From positions 1 to 27,020 of the forward strand of contig JAGHSC010000189.1 in NCBI GenBank assembly GCA_018066065.1: a DNA stretch of 27,020 nt, read 5' to 3'. How positions within the stretch are numbered: position 1 is the first letter of the stretch; every line of letters starts with the position of its first letter. The notes beneath the pieces were generated by a model. The model had not been told where the DNA came from. It did no database searches and worked only from the letters and a program-made list of their open reading frames with translations. A program made the translations under genes and the position numbers. The DNA comes from Candidatus Cryptobacteroides faecihippi. Its GTDB lineage: Bacteria; Bacteroidota; Bacteroidia; Bacteroidales; UBA932. Shown here in pieces: positions 8,162-15,522 of this stretch.

Positions 8162-9822
8162 TTTGCGTTCTGCACCGCAGCCGAGGTGACGGTGCTGCCG
8201 GAAAGCATCCTGGCAATCTCCATGACGCGATCCTCCCCTGAGATCTGGCGCACGGAAGAGGTTGCCTTGGTCCCGAGGACATCATATTCCTTCTCCACGA
8301 GATAGTGGGCATTGCCCTTTGCCGCAACCTGAGGGAGATGAGTGATGGCGAAGACCTGCATGTCGCGGCCCATCGAGCAGATCATCCGGCCCATCTTGTC
8401 GGCAACGCTGCCGGAGACTCCGGTGTCAATCTCATCGAAGATCAGGGTCGGCATGCTCACGAACCTTGCCATCATGGCCTTCAGGCAGAGCATGAGACGG
8501 GAAAGCTCACCTCCGGAGGCACATCTGGCGACGTCCTGAGGGTTGCTGCCAGCGGCAGAGAAGAGGAAACGGATGGCATCGCGGCCAGTCGATGAAGGAG
8601 CGGACTCCGAAAGCTCGACGCTGAAGACAGCGTGCTCAAGCTCAAGAGAATGGATGGATGATTCAATGGCCTCAGCGAAGCGGGCAGAAGAGTTGCGTCT
8701 CGATTCTGCCAACGAGGCAGCAATGGCATCATATTCATTCTGCTTCGAGGCCAGGGAGGCTTCAAGTTCCTCCACCCTGTGGGAAAGAGCGTCCGAATCG
8801 AAGAGAGTGTCGGACAAAGCATCCCTCTGGGCTATAAGTTCCGCAACGGACTGGGCAGAGTACTTCTTCAGAAGGCCATAGAGAAGGGACAACCTCTCCT
8901 CAACGGCTTCAAGCCTGTCCTGAGACAGTTCCGTCCTGGAGTTGATGTCCGAGACTTCGTCAATCACATCTTCAAGTTCGGCCCTGGCCGAGGAGACCCT
9001 CTGCGCAAGGCTGGCGGCATCAGGAATGAAGCGGGAAACCTTTTCGAGCTGCTTCTGGGCCTCCTTCAATGCAGAAGAGACAGAAATGGAGTCCAGCGAA
9101 GGATCAGATGGGTTGAACAGATTCTCTACAGCACACAGTTCCTGCTTGATTTCCTCGGCATTCGCAAGCTGTTTCTGCTCTGATTCAAGAGCTTCCAGTT
9201 CGTCATCCTGGAGATGGGCGTCATCCAGACGCTGGAAACGGGCAAGATTGTACTCTCTCTCATCCTCGATCTCGGCAAGACGTTTCCTGGCATCATCCAG
9301 CTTTCTCTCCAGGGTCTTGAACTCTGTGAATGCCGCTGTACACTCCGAGAGGAGCTTTTCATTCCCGGCGAAGTGGTCGAGCATCGAAAGCTGGAACGAC
9401 TTGTCAGAGAGCAGAAGTGTCTGATGCTGCGAATGGATGTCGACAAGGCGGCCTGTGATGCCCTGCAGGATCTGAAGATTGACCGGAGAGTCATTGATGA
9501 AGGAGCGTGAACGTCCGCTCTGGTTCACTACCCTGCGGACGATGATCTCACCGTCCTCGCAGTCAAGGTCGTTCTCCTGCAGCAGGTTTCTGGTAACGGA
9601 ATCGGTCCCCGGGACCTGGAACACGGCTTCGACCACGCAGCTGTCCGCACCGGAAGCGATGGCTGAGGCATCAGCCTTGTCTCCCAGGAGCAGGGAAAGA
9701 GCCCCAAGGAGGATGGACTTGCCGGCACCTGTCTGACCGGTAATAATGACTAGACCCTCCGGAAAAGAGACATCCAGAGAGTCTATCAATACGTAGTTCC
9801 TGATCTGAAGGGACTTGAGCAT
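8146..9822 (-). CDS. recN: DNA repair protein RecN
   Basis: RecN is an SMC-like ATPase that acts in recombinational repair of double-strand breaks. The 558-residue length matches the family. The Walker A motif GQTGAGKS is at residues 29-36 after the characteristic N-terminus LKSLQIRNYVLIDSLDV. Two long coiled-coil stretches occupy the centre (about 150-370). The C-terminal half has the ABC signature CASGGELSRL and the Walker B box TLIFDEIDTGVSG, followed by the H-loop region ITHLPQVAAKG. It is the last gene of trxB-bamD-rpoZ-recN, starting 9 bases after the rpoZ stop. From memory, other Bacteroidales carry coaBC and a DUF4835 gene between rpoZ and recN; those are absent here. Confidence 0.97.
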   Translation of the reverse strand: MLKSLQIRNYVLIDSLDVSFPEGLVIITGQTGAGKSILLGALSLLLGDKADASAIASGADSCVVEAVFQVPGTDSVTRNLLQENDLDCEDGEIIVRRVVNQSGRSRSFINDSPVNLQILQGITGRLVDIHSQHQTLLLSDKSFQLSMLDHFAGNEKLLSECTAAFTEFKTLERKLDDARKRLAEIEDEREYNLARFQRLDDAHLQDDELEALESEQKQLANAEEIKQELCAVENLFNPSDPSLDSISVSSALKEAQKQLEKVSRFIPDAASLAQRVSSARAELEDVIDEVSDINSRTELSQDRLEAVEERLSLLYGLLKKYSAQSVAELIAQRDALSDTLFDSDALSHRVEELEASLASKQNEYDAIAASLAESRRNSSARFAEAIESSIHSLELEHAVFSVELSESAPSSTGRDAIRFLFSAAGSNPQDVARCASGGELSRLMLCLKAMMARFVSMPTLIFDEIDTGVSGSVADKMGRMICSMGRDMQVFAITHLPQVAAKGNAHYLVEKEYDVLGTKATSSVRQISGEDRVMEIARMLSGSTVTSAAVQNAKELLG

Positions 9823-9831
9823 CGTCCAGGA

Positions 9832-10191
9832 CTATTCAGAGTCCTTGGCACCCTTTATCGGTGTCACAGGAGCATCCTCCTGACCTGCAGTCCTGTAGAA
9901 GAGTTCTCCATCCTGGAATTCAGAGATGGCGATAAGGTCTGGCTTTGGAAGCTTCTCGTAGTACTTTGAAATCTCGATCTGCTCCCTGTTCTCGAAGACC
10001 TCGTCCATGGTGTCGCGATCGGTGCGGAAATCCTCAAGCTTCTTTGCAAGCTCCTTCTTCTCGGCAAGAGCGATCTGGTTTGCTCTCTTGTAGAGGATCA
10101 CGACTGATTCATAGATGTTGCCGGTCGGTGCGGCGAGGTCCTTGATGTCCCTTGTGATTGTGTTTGTAGGGACTTTCTTGCTAACTTCCAT
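9832..10191 (-). CDS. rpoZ: RNA polymerase omega subunit, Bacteroidota Rpb6-like type
   Basis: This 119-residue cytosolic protein matches the Bacteroidota omega/Rpb6-like family, which helps assemble and stabilise the RNA polymerase core around beta-prime. Recognisable features are the N-terminal NTITRDIKDLA segment, then GNIYESVVILYKRANQIA, the omega-type helix. A charged helix rich in Lys/Glu follows, and the highly conserved block VFENREQIEISKYYEKLPKP is present in full. The tail is Asp/Glu-rich and poorly conserved. It lies 37 bases after bamD and 9 bases before recN in the same unit. The family assignment rests on the conserved C-terminal block. The protein is often annotated only as hypothetical because it diverges from the proteobacterial omega. 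Confidence 0.85.
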   Translation of the reverse strand: MEVSKKVPTNTITRDIKDLAAPTGNIYESVVILYKRANQIALAEKKELAKKLEDFRTDRDTMDEVFENREQIEISKYYEKLPKPDLIAISEFQDGELFYRTAGQEDAPVTPIKGAKDSE

Positions 10192-10228
10192 ATCTGTAAT
10201 TAAGTTTTCTCTATAAGTTGTACCAAGG

Positions 10229-11116
10229 CTACTGCTCGGATTGTTTCATTAATTTCTTTCTTTCGCGTTCAAAATCCTTCTCACGCTCGTTGAGCTCGTC
10301 TTCCGTACCGGAATAACGTCCAAGCGCCTTCTGAGCCTTGCGGAAAAGGGCATCCATTTCCTTCCTGTATGGAGACTCAGGGACCTCACCGATGAAATTG
10401 TAGTAGTCATCCACGAAAGTGAGATAGCGGTCCTTCTGCTTCGATTCAAGGCTCATAAGAGCGTACTTGTAGGAAGACTTTGCGATGTAATACAGGATGT
10501 CCTCCCTGTAGATGTTGTCGTAGTCGTCCTTGAGGACATTCTTGAAAGCGACCCACGAGGACCTGTAATCCTCCATCTTGTAGTAAAGCCTTGCATTCTC
10601 GAAAGCCTTCTTGTCCAATCTCTCATTCAGCTCGGTCAGCATCTTCCTGCAGATCGGTATGTGGGAAGACTTCGGGTTCTCGACGATGTACTCGCTGATC
10701 GTGGTGATCGCGGAGTAAGTCGGAGCCTGGTCAAGTTCCCAGCGATAGGTCGAGCGGTAGAGGCAATCGATCCTGAGGAAGGCAGCTTCCTCAAAGAACG
10801 GACTGTAAGGGAAAGTCATGAGGAACTTGGAGAAATTCGTCTCGGCCGTGTAGTAGTCCTTGTAACGATAGTTGCTCAATCCCCAGTAGTACTGGACCGT
10901 GTCATCCCTCTCCGTGTTGGAGGTAAGGACGGAAAGATTCTCGAAAAGCTGTGCAGCCTTTGTGTACTTGCCGTGATTGAAGTAATCGAAGGCTGCCTCG
11001 TACTTGGCATCCACATCGTTGCCGGTGAGGAGCATCTCGTACTGAGACTTGCATGACTGCATGAGGAATGCAGCGACGGAGATGACAGCGAGTGTCTTGA
11101 TAAAAGTCTTGATCAT
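10229..11116 (-). CDS. bamD: Outer membrane protein assembly factor BamD (lipoprotein)
   Basis: BamD is the essential lipoprotein partner of BamA at the periplasmic face of the outer membrane. The 295-residue precursor has a type II signal peptide ending FLMQSC, with the lipidated Cys at residue 22. TPR-like helical repeats follow, beginning with AAFDYFNHGKYTKAAQLFE and then YRYKDYYTAETNFSKFLMTFPYSP, a typical BamD signature. The C-terminus is a charged Glu/Lys/Arg-rich helix. The gene starts 9 bases after the trxB stop and precedes rpoZ. BamA lies 8 kb away in another unit, so the two BAM subunits are not co-transcribed here. The start ATG at 11114-11116 places the signal peptide correctly. 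Confidence 0.93.
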   Translation of the reverse strand: MIKTFIKTLAVISVAAFLMQSCKSQYEMLLTGNDVDAKYEAAFDYFNHGKYTKAAQLFENLSVLTSNTERDDTVQYYWGLSNYRYKDYYTAETNFSKFLMTFPYSPFFEEAAFLRIDCLYRSTYRWELDQAPTYSAITTISEYIVENPKSSHIPICRKMLTELNERLDKKAFENARLYYKMEDYRSSWVAFKNVLKDDYDNIYREDILYYIAKSSYKYALMSLESKQKDRYLTFVDDYYNFIGEVPESPYRKEMDALFRKAQKALGRYSGTEDELNEREKDFERERKKLMKQSEQ

Positions 11117-11125
11117 GTCCTTGAT

Positions 11126-12049
11126 TTAGTGAGACAAAAGGAACCTTTCCACCTCAAGGGCGGCCTTGCAGCCTGAAGCAGCGGCAGTGATGGCCTGCCT
11201 GAAGCTTGGGTCCTGGACATCGCCCGCAGCAAAGACACCTTCGACATTCGTCGCACATGACTTGCCATTGGTCACGATGTAGCCGTTCTCATCCGTCTCG
11301 ATGAAATCCTTGAACAGGTCAGAGTTCGGATGATGTCCGATGGCGAGGAAGAATCCGTCGATGGAGATATCAAAAACAGTACCATCTTTGCGGGCAATCC
11401 TGGCACCGGTCACACCAGACTGGTCACCCAGTACTTCCTGGGTCGAGCAGTTCCAGAGAATCTCGATGTTCGGAGTGGCCTTGACCCGCTCCTGCATTGC
11501 GAGGGATGCTCTGAAGACATCCCTTCTGACAATCATGTAGACCTTCCTGCAGATTCCGGCAAGATAGGTAGCCTCCTCGCATGCAGTGTCCCCACCGCCG
11601 ACGACAGCCACATCCTTCCTGCGGTAGAAGAAGCCATCACAGGTCGCACAGGCAGAGACGCCCATGCCCCTGAACTTCCTTTCGGATGGGAGGCCAAGAT
11701 ACTTGGCTGCAGCGCCTGTCGCGATGATCACGGCGTCCGCCTCGATCTCGATGCTGGAATCCACCGTCACCTTGAACGGTCTGGAAGAGAAATCCACAGA
11801 CGTGATGGCACCGCTCCGGATGTCAGCTCCGAAACGGAGAGCCTGGGCACGCATGCCTGTCATAAGCTGATTGGCATCGATTCCCTCAGGGAAGCCAGGG
11901 AAATTCTCCACCACTGTGGTGGTAGTCAACTGCCCACCAGGCTCCATACCCTCGTAGACTACAGGGTTGAGACCGGCTCGTGAAGCATAGATCGCCGAAG
12001 TGTATCCCGCAGGGCCTCCGCCGATGATCAGGCATCTGATTTTCTCCAT
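11126..12049 (-). CDS. trxB: Thioredoxin-disulfide reductase
   Basis: TrxB is an FAD flavoenzyme that uses NADPH to reduce thioredoxin, feeding ribonucleotide reductase and protein disulfide repair. The 307-residue protein has the FAD-binding GGGPAG at residues 10-15, the redox-active CATC (Cys134 and Cys137) followed by DGFF, a second dinucleotide site VVGGGDTACEEA for NADPH, and the closing FAD motif GVFAAGDVQD. Length and motif order match the low-molecular-weight family. It heads trxB-bamD-rpoZ-recN and is divergent from a Fur-family regulator whose start codon lies 96 bases away. That arrangement raises the possibility of redox- or metal-dependent control, which is inference only. Confidence 0.96.
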   Translation of the reverse strand: MEKIRCLIIGGGPAGYTSAIYASRAGLNPVVYEGMEPGGQLTTTTVVENFPGFPEGIDANQLMTGMRAQALRFGADIRSGAITSVDFSSRPFKVTVDSSIEIEADAVIIATGAAAKYLGLPSERKFRGMGVSACATCDGFFYRRKDVAVVGGGDTACEEATYLAGICRKVYMIVRRDVFRASLAMQERVKATPNIEILWNCSTQEVLGDQSGVTGARIARKDGTVFDISIDGFFLAIGHHPNSDLFKDFIETDENGYIVTNGKSCATNVEGVFAAGDVQDPSFRQAITAAASGCKAALEVERFLLSH

Positions 12050-12076
12050 ATTGATCGCAATATCTTATAAAGGTTA

Positions 12077-12084
12077 CAAATATA
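12077..12084 (-). promoter_or_regulatory. -7 element for trxB-bamD-rpoZ-recN
   Basis: The minus strand reads TATATTTG, an exact TAnnTTTG match, 27 bases upstream of the trxB ATG. No convincing -33 TTTG is present. The same octamer precedes bamA and ftsY. It faces the fur -7 element with only 24 bp between them. Confidence 0.55.
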
Positions 12085-12108
12085 ACGATTATTTTGGACT
12101 GATTTGAT

Positions 12109-12116
12109 TATTTTTG
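12109..12116 (+). promoter_or_regulatory. -7 element for the Fur-family gene
   Basis: TATTTTTG matches TAnnTTTG and lies 29 bases before the ATG at 12146. No clear -33 TTTG is visible at 19-21 bp. The region between this element and the trxB element is AT-rich and is the natural place for a shared or autoregulatory operator. Confidence 0.5.
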
Positions 12117-12145
12117 CAGCCAGCCAACCAAAGAAGATAGAGGAC

Positions 12146-12595
12146 ATGGACAAGAACAGCAAGGCTCCTGCCATGCAAGCCTTCCGCGAAAGTCTCAGGA
12201 AGCACAATCTCAAAGTCACACCGCAGAGAATTGCGGTACATGAGGCCATGCTGCATCTCGGCCACGCCAGTGCTGACATGGTCACCGACCACATCAAGGA
12301 AGAAGGAAACACAAGGGTGACAGTGGCTTCCGTCTACAACATCCTCACCCAGATGACGCTGCTCGGAATCTACAGGCACAGGATGAGCGACAGCAACAAG
12401 ATGTTCTTCGATGTGAACACGTTCAATCACATGCACCTCTACGACACCACCGACAGTTCCTATGTGGACGTGAACGACGAAGACCTTTTCGAGGAGATCG
12501 AGCGGAAGATCTCAGGACGCAGGTTCAGAGGCTACAAGGTCGACGCCATCGACATCAACATCATCGTACACCCATCGACACGCAAGAAAAGATAA
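12146..12595 (+). CDS. Fur/PerR-family metal-dependent transcriptional regulator, cysteine-free
   Basis: The 149-residue protein has the Fur winged helix (RESLRKHNLKVTPQRIAVHEAM, then HASADMVTDHIKEE and VTVASVYNILTQMTLLG) and a C-terminal dimerisation domain. Candidate regulatory metal ligands are His40, Asp89, His95, His97 and an acidic residue at 108-111, spaced as in PerR/Fur. The protein contains no cysteine, so the CxxC structural zinc site found in many family members is missing; the region reads HMHLYDTTDSSYVDVND. Similar cysteine-poor Fur proteins occur in Bacteroidota. I start it at ATG 12146 because upstream in-frame codons overlap the -7 element. It is divergent from trxB. Whether it senses iron, manganese, zinc or peroxide cannot be told from sequence, so I give no symbol. 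Confidence 0.88.
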   Translation: MDKNSKAPAMQAFRESLRKHNLKVTPQRIAVHEAMLHLGHASADMVTDHIKEEGNTRVTVASVYNILTQMTLLGIYRHRMSDSNKMFFDVNTFNHMHLYDTTDSSYVDVNDEDLFEEIERKISGRRFRGYKVDAIDINIIVHPSTRKKR

Positions 12596-12610
12596 GTTCC
12601 CGCGGGGAAA

Positions 12611-12654
12611 AAGTAAAGGACGAGGTCTGCAGCAAAGCTGTGGACCTCGTCCTT
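12611..12654. terminator. Strong hairpin terminator between fur and tRNA-Leu
   Basis: Bases 12618-12633 pair with 12637-12652 in a 16-bp stem (two G-U pairs, AAA loop). On the minus strand, after the tRNA, the hairpin is followed by TTTACTTTTT, which makes it a good intrinsic terminator for tRNA-Leu. On the plus strand, after fur, only TT follows the stem, so fur termination there would be weaker. Confidence 0.8.
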
Positions 12655-12659
12655 AAAAG

Positions 12660-12742
12660 TGCGCGGGATGAGAGTCGAACTCACACGTCGCAATTGACAC
12701 TAGCTCCTGAAACTAGCGCGTCTACCATTTCGCCACCCGCGC
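12660..12742 (-). tRNA. tRNA-Leu (anticodon CAG)
   Basis: The minus strand folds as a class II tRNA. The 7-bp acceptor stem is GCGCGGG/CCCGCGC with discriminator A at 12660, and a D-arm containing TGGTAGACGC follows. The anticodon stem CTAGT/GCTAG carries loop TTCAGGA, whose central CAG reads CUG leucine codons. There is a leucine-type variable arm (TGTCAATTGCGACGT region), and a T-arm with GAGTTCGACTC. The 3' CCA is not encoded; after A73 the DNA reads CTTTT. A consensus promoter lies upstream and a strong terminator downstream, so it is an independent single-tRNA transcript. Confidence 0.95.
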
Positions 12743-12756
12743 CTGGGAACGGATTG

Positions 12757-12787
12757 CAAAGATACGAATTGTTCTTGAATATCCAAA
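12757..12787 (-). promoter_or_regulatory. Promoter for tRNA-Leu
   Basis: On the minus strand TTTG (12784-12787) and TATCTTTG (12757-12764) are separated by 19 bp, matching both elements of the Bacteroidota housekeeping promoter. The expected start is a few bases before the tRNA 5' end at 12742. Just upstream, a small inverted repeat (AGACG/CGTCT, 12795-12807) may weakly terminate the lipoprotein gene. Confidence 0.75.
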
Positions 12788-12810
12788 CAATCAAAGACGG
12801 TGCGTCTCAG

Positions 12811-14394
12811 CTATTTCGAGTAGAGCTTGAATGCCTGCGTGACCTTGGCCTTCTTGTCCGGATACGCAGCGCAGAGAGCAGATTTCAGCGAGGCGGCATC
12901 ATCGACATCCCTGCCCAGCACGGAACAGATCTGGCCGCGGGACAGCCCGGCCGCCTCGACCTCGTCCAGAATCTGAGGATGGAACCAGAAGCTCTGATAG
13001 CCAGGATCCGTCCCATACCTCTGCTTGAACATTCCATGCTCGACATAGTAAGCCCACATCTCGCTCACTTCGCAGTAGCCGGCATCATCCCCGTTTCCAG
13101 TGCCGTAGCATGACCCCGTGATCAGGAAAGACTCCAGCACGTATTTAGTGAGGGTCCCCCAATAGGACGTACCAACCTTCTGGAAATGAGAAGCATGTGC
13201 CAATTCATGAACCGTATTGGAATAGAGCGCCGCATAGTTGTCGCTGATCTTCTTCGCGCCAATCGTGATGTCCGGAGAAACCACACGGATGATGGCCTTG
13301 TAGATGTTCATGTAGTTGCCGGCAAGATTGATGTCGATCAGAGCACCATGATGCATCATCATCGTGCAGGAGGCCTTGAGAGAGCCAAGGATCCAGAAAC
13401 GGATGTTGGAAGCAGGTGACGCGATTCCCTCGGACTCGCACTTGCCATAGTAGTCGTAGGCAGCATTGTTGACGGCACACCTGCGGAACAGGGCGTCATC
13501 GGAACTCTTGTCCACCTTGAAGTCCAGCCCGTCGGGGTCCCCCTTTCCAAGGGAAGAGACGGAGGCCGGCACAAGAATGAGGTTCAAGCCGATGGAGAAG
13601 CCTTTCTGGTTCTTGAAGCAGACCTTGTACTGCGGCTTGGATGAGAACTTCCCCGTCATTGAATATTCGCCATCGGCATCCGTGAAGGCAGAGGCGACCT
13701 TGACGAAAGTGCTGGCTGTCACCTTCACGCCTGCGACCCCCTGGACTCCGGAACCTTTCAGGTCGGAGTCGACAATGGTTATCCTGCCGGAAGGTGAAGA
13801 CTTCGAACCTCTCGTACGAGGCGAGAGCATCGCCTCATTGCCTGTCAGCACGTAGGAATGCCTCTCTACTTCATCCCAGTCCACTCCCGCGGCACCTCTG
13901 GTCTGCATCTCATCATCAGGCACAAGGCATTCCTCAAGGATTTCATGCCTGATGCCTGAAGGGAACTCGAAGCCCACAGGCACACAGGCATACTGCCATG
14001 TCATCTCGTCCTCCGGAATCGAAGGGTCATGCCAGTAGTCGCCATCCCTGAGGATCTCATGGTCCATAGGATGGTCGAACAGGTCCACGCCCTGGTCCGA
14101 GAGGATGGAATACTCATCGGCATCCTTCGGAAGGAAACGGACATAGAGACTGTTGGGGAGAATGCTTTCCGAGGCCCTGGTCAGCTGAAGGTCGGCCAGG
14201 GAGGCCTTGATGTTCTTCAGCGAGTAGGGATTCTCCAGCTTCTTTCCCAGAAGGATCTCACCATGGTACACCATGTTCGCAGGAACGGTGCCGGTAACAG
14301 GTCCAACCTCTCCCGAGGATGGTCCTTCCTTGCTGCACGACGCCAGCACCAGCATCGCGAGCAGCAGCTTTTCAAACCTTTTCATGTTTCTCAT
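12811..14394 (-). CDS. Lipoprotein of unknown function with a CarboxypepD_reg-like domain and HExxH metallopeptidase motif
   Basis: I do not recognise a named gene. The 527-residue precursor (from ATG 14394; ATG 14385 is also possible) has a lipoprotein signal ending LVLASC, with Cys at residue 20. After a Ser/Gly linker comes an uncharacterised N-terminal region. A roughly 70-residue beta domain follows (about 203-271; GRITIVDSD, GVAGVKVTAS, TDADGEYSMTG), resembling carboxypeptidase regulatory-like domains. Further on, NTVHELAHASHF carries HELAH at 396-400, a zincin-type zinc site, with EVSEMWAYYVEH 42-53 residues later offering a possible third ligand (Glu442 or Glu445). An upstream TTG frame start is excluded because it lies inside the promoter. 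The gene stands alone between a tRNA and the deoC terminator. A cell-surface or periplasmic zinc peptidase is a reasonable inference; the substrate is unknown. Confidence 0.8.
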   Translation of the reverse strand: MRNMKRFEKLLLAMLVLASCSKEGPSSGEVGPVTGTVPANMVYHGEILLGKKLENPYSLKNIKASLADLQLTRASESILPNSLYVRFLPKDADEYSILSDQGVDLFDHPMDHEILRDGDYWHDPSIPEDEMTWQYACVPVGFEFPSGIRHEILEECLVPDDEMQTRGAAGVDWDEVERHSYVLTGNEAMLSPRTRGSKSSPSGRITIVDSDLKGSGVQGVAGVKVTASTFVKVASAFTDADGEYSMTGKFSSKPQYKVCFKNQKGFSIGLNLILVPASVSSLGKGDPDGLDFKVDKSSDDALFRRCAVNNAAYDYYGKCESEGIASPASNIRFWILGSLKASCTMMMHHGALIDINLAGNYMNIYKAIIRVVSPDITIGAKKISDNYAALYSNTVHELAHASHFQKVGTSYWGTLTKYVLESFLITGSCYGTGNGDDAGYCEVSEMWAYYVEHGMFKQRYGTDPGYQSFWFHPQILDEVEAAGLSRGQICSVLGRDVDDAASLKSALCAAYPDKKAKVTQAFKLYSK

Positions 14395-14409
14395 AGCTTT
14401 TGATTTCCA

Positions 14410-14441
14410 CAAAGGTACCCGAACCTATCCGCTGAATGAAA
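14410..14441 (-). promoter_or_regulatory. Promoter for the HExxH lipoprotein gene
   Basis: TACCTTTG on the minus strand (14410-14417) matches TAnnTTTG, and a TTTC at 14438-14441 lies 20 bp upstream as a near -33 element. The predicted transcript start is around 14404, giving a very short leader of about 10 bases to ATG 14394 or 19 to ATG 14385. Confidence 0.6.
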
Positions 14442-14520
14442 GAATCTGCGATTAAATGGAAAATCGCGGGCACAGGCCCGCAGAAAGAGGAAAAGGATGA
14501 AAACGCAAGGGGTGGAATGC

Positions 14521-14561
14521 ATAAAAAAGCCATCCTCAGCCATTGCGGCACGAGGATGGCT
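14521..14561 (-). terminator. Intrinsic terminator after deoC
   Basis: On the minus strand a perfect 10-bp stem (14552-14561 with 14528-14537, 14-base loop) runs straight into TTTTTTAT. It closes the ftsY-pheT-DUF4296-radical SAM-deoC unit 40 bases after the deoC stop. A second small GC-rich inverted repeat (GCGGGC/GCCCGC) lies beyond it near 14467-14482. Confidence 0.88.
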
Positions 14562-14600
14562 CTATAATCTGATGGGGCACGCTGCCAGGCCCCGCGGCTG

Positions 14601-15494
14601 CTAGTAGAAGACCACGTTCTTCTGCTCGATGGCAGAGATGAGGGAATTTGCAAGACGGCTTACACCGAAACGGAAAAGGTCCTTGCACATCCACTCGTCT
14701 CCGAGAATCGACTTGGCGATCATGTAGTAGCTGACGGCGTCCTTGGCCGTGGATATTCCACCTGCTGCCTTGAAGCCTACCTTGCGGCCGGTCATGGCAT
14801 GGAAAGCCTTGATGCTCTCGCACATGACATAAGCGGCAACCGGAGTAGCATTGACAGCCACCTTGCCGGTAGAGGTCTTGATGAAGTCGGCACCTTCCTC
14901 CATGGCGAGGAATGAAGCGGCGGCAATCCTTTCCGGGCTCACAAGCAGGCCGGTCTCGAGGATGACCTTAAGGACAACGGTCCTTCCGACCCTGGCCGCA
15001 GAAGCATCCACAGCGGCGCGCATCGCGCGGATCTCCTTCCTTGCAGACTCATAGTCTCCGCACATGAATGAATTCAGTGCAAGGACGATGTCGATCTCGT
15101 CTGCGCCATTCTCGACAGCAAGCTCACATTCCCTGACCTTCACTTCAAGGTAGCTCTGCGAAGATGGGAAACACCCAGCAACACAGGTAACGTGCACATC
15201 CTCGCTCCTGAGGCCTTCGCGTACTGCCGCAGCGAAGTTAGGGAAAACGCAGATCGATGCCGGAAGAGGATACTGCGGGTATTCCGTCATGAATGCATTG
15301 ACCTTGCCGACAAGCTTGCCGACGGTGGCGACGGTATCTTCAGTACGAAGTGTAGTAAGGTCCATCAATGACAGACACTTCTCGAGAACCGCATTGGAGG
15401 TGGCATTGTCGATGTTGGCGGCAATGATCTCAAGGCTTTTTCCGATGTTCTCAGGAACAGGCGTATAGCCGTATTTTTCAAGTAAGTTATCCAT
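14601..15494 (-). CDS. deoC: Deoxyribose-phosphate aldolase
   Basis: DeoC is a class I aldolase that splits 2-deoxyribose 5-phosphate into glyceraldehyde 3-phosphate and acetaldehyde, completing deoxynucleoside catabolism. The 297-residue protein has SICVFPNF (80-87), VTCVAGCFPSS, ENGADEIDIVL with the catalytic Asp region (128-138), VVLKVILETGLL with Lys176, and GADFIKTSTGK, in which Lys206 should form the Schiff base. It is about 40 residues longer than the short bacterial form because of an N-terminal extension, as in other Bacteroidota. It is the last gene of a minus-strand unit, 28 bases after the radical SAM gene, and is followed by a strong terminator. No other nucleoside-salvage genes are nearby. 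Confidence 0.95.
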   Translation of the reverse strand: MDNLLEKYGYTPVPENIGKSLEIIAANIDNATSNAVLEKCLSLMDLTTLRTEDTVATVGKLVGKVNAFMTEYPQYPLPASICVFPNFAAAVREGLRSEDVHVTCVAGCFPSSQSYLEVKVRECELAVENGADEIDIVLALNSFMCGDYESARKEIRAMRAAVDASAARVGRTVVLKVILETGLLVSPERIAAASFLAMEEGADFIKTSTGKVAVNATPVAAYVMCESIKAFHAMTGRKVGFKAAGGISTAKDAVSYYMIAKSILGDEWMCKDLFRFGVSRLANSLISAIEQKNVVFY

Positions 15495-15522
15495 TGTATC
15501 TATCTTTTTGTTTTCTATTCAA

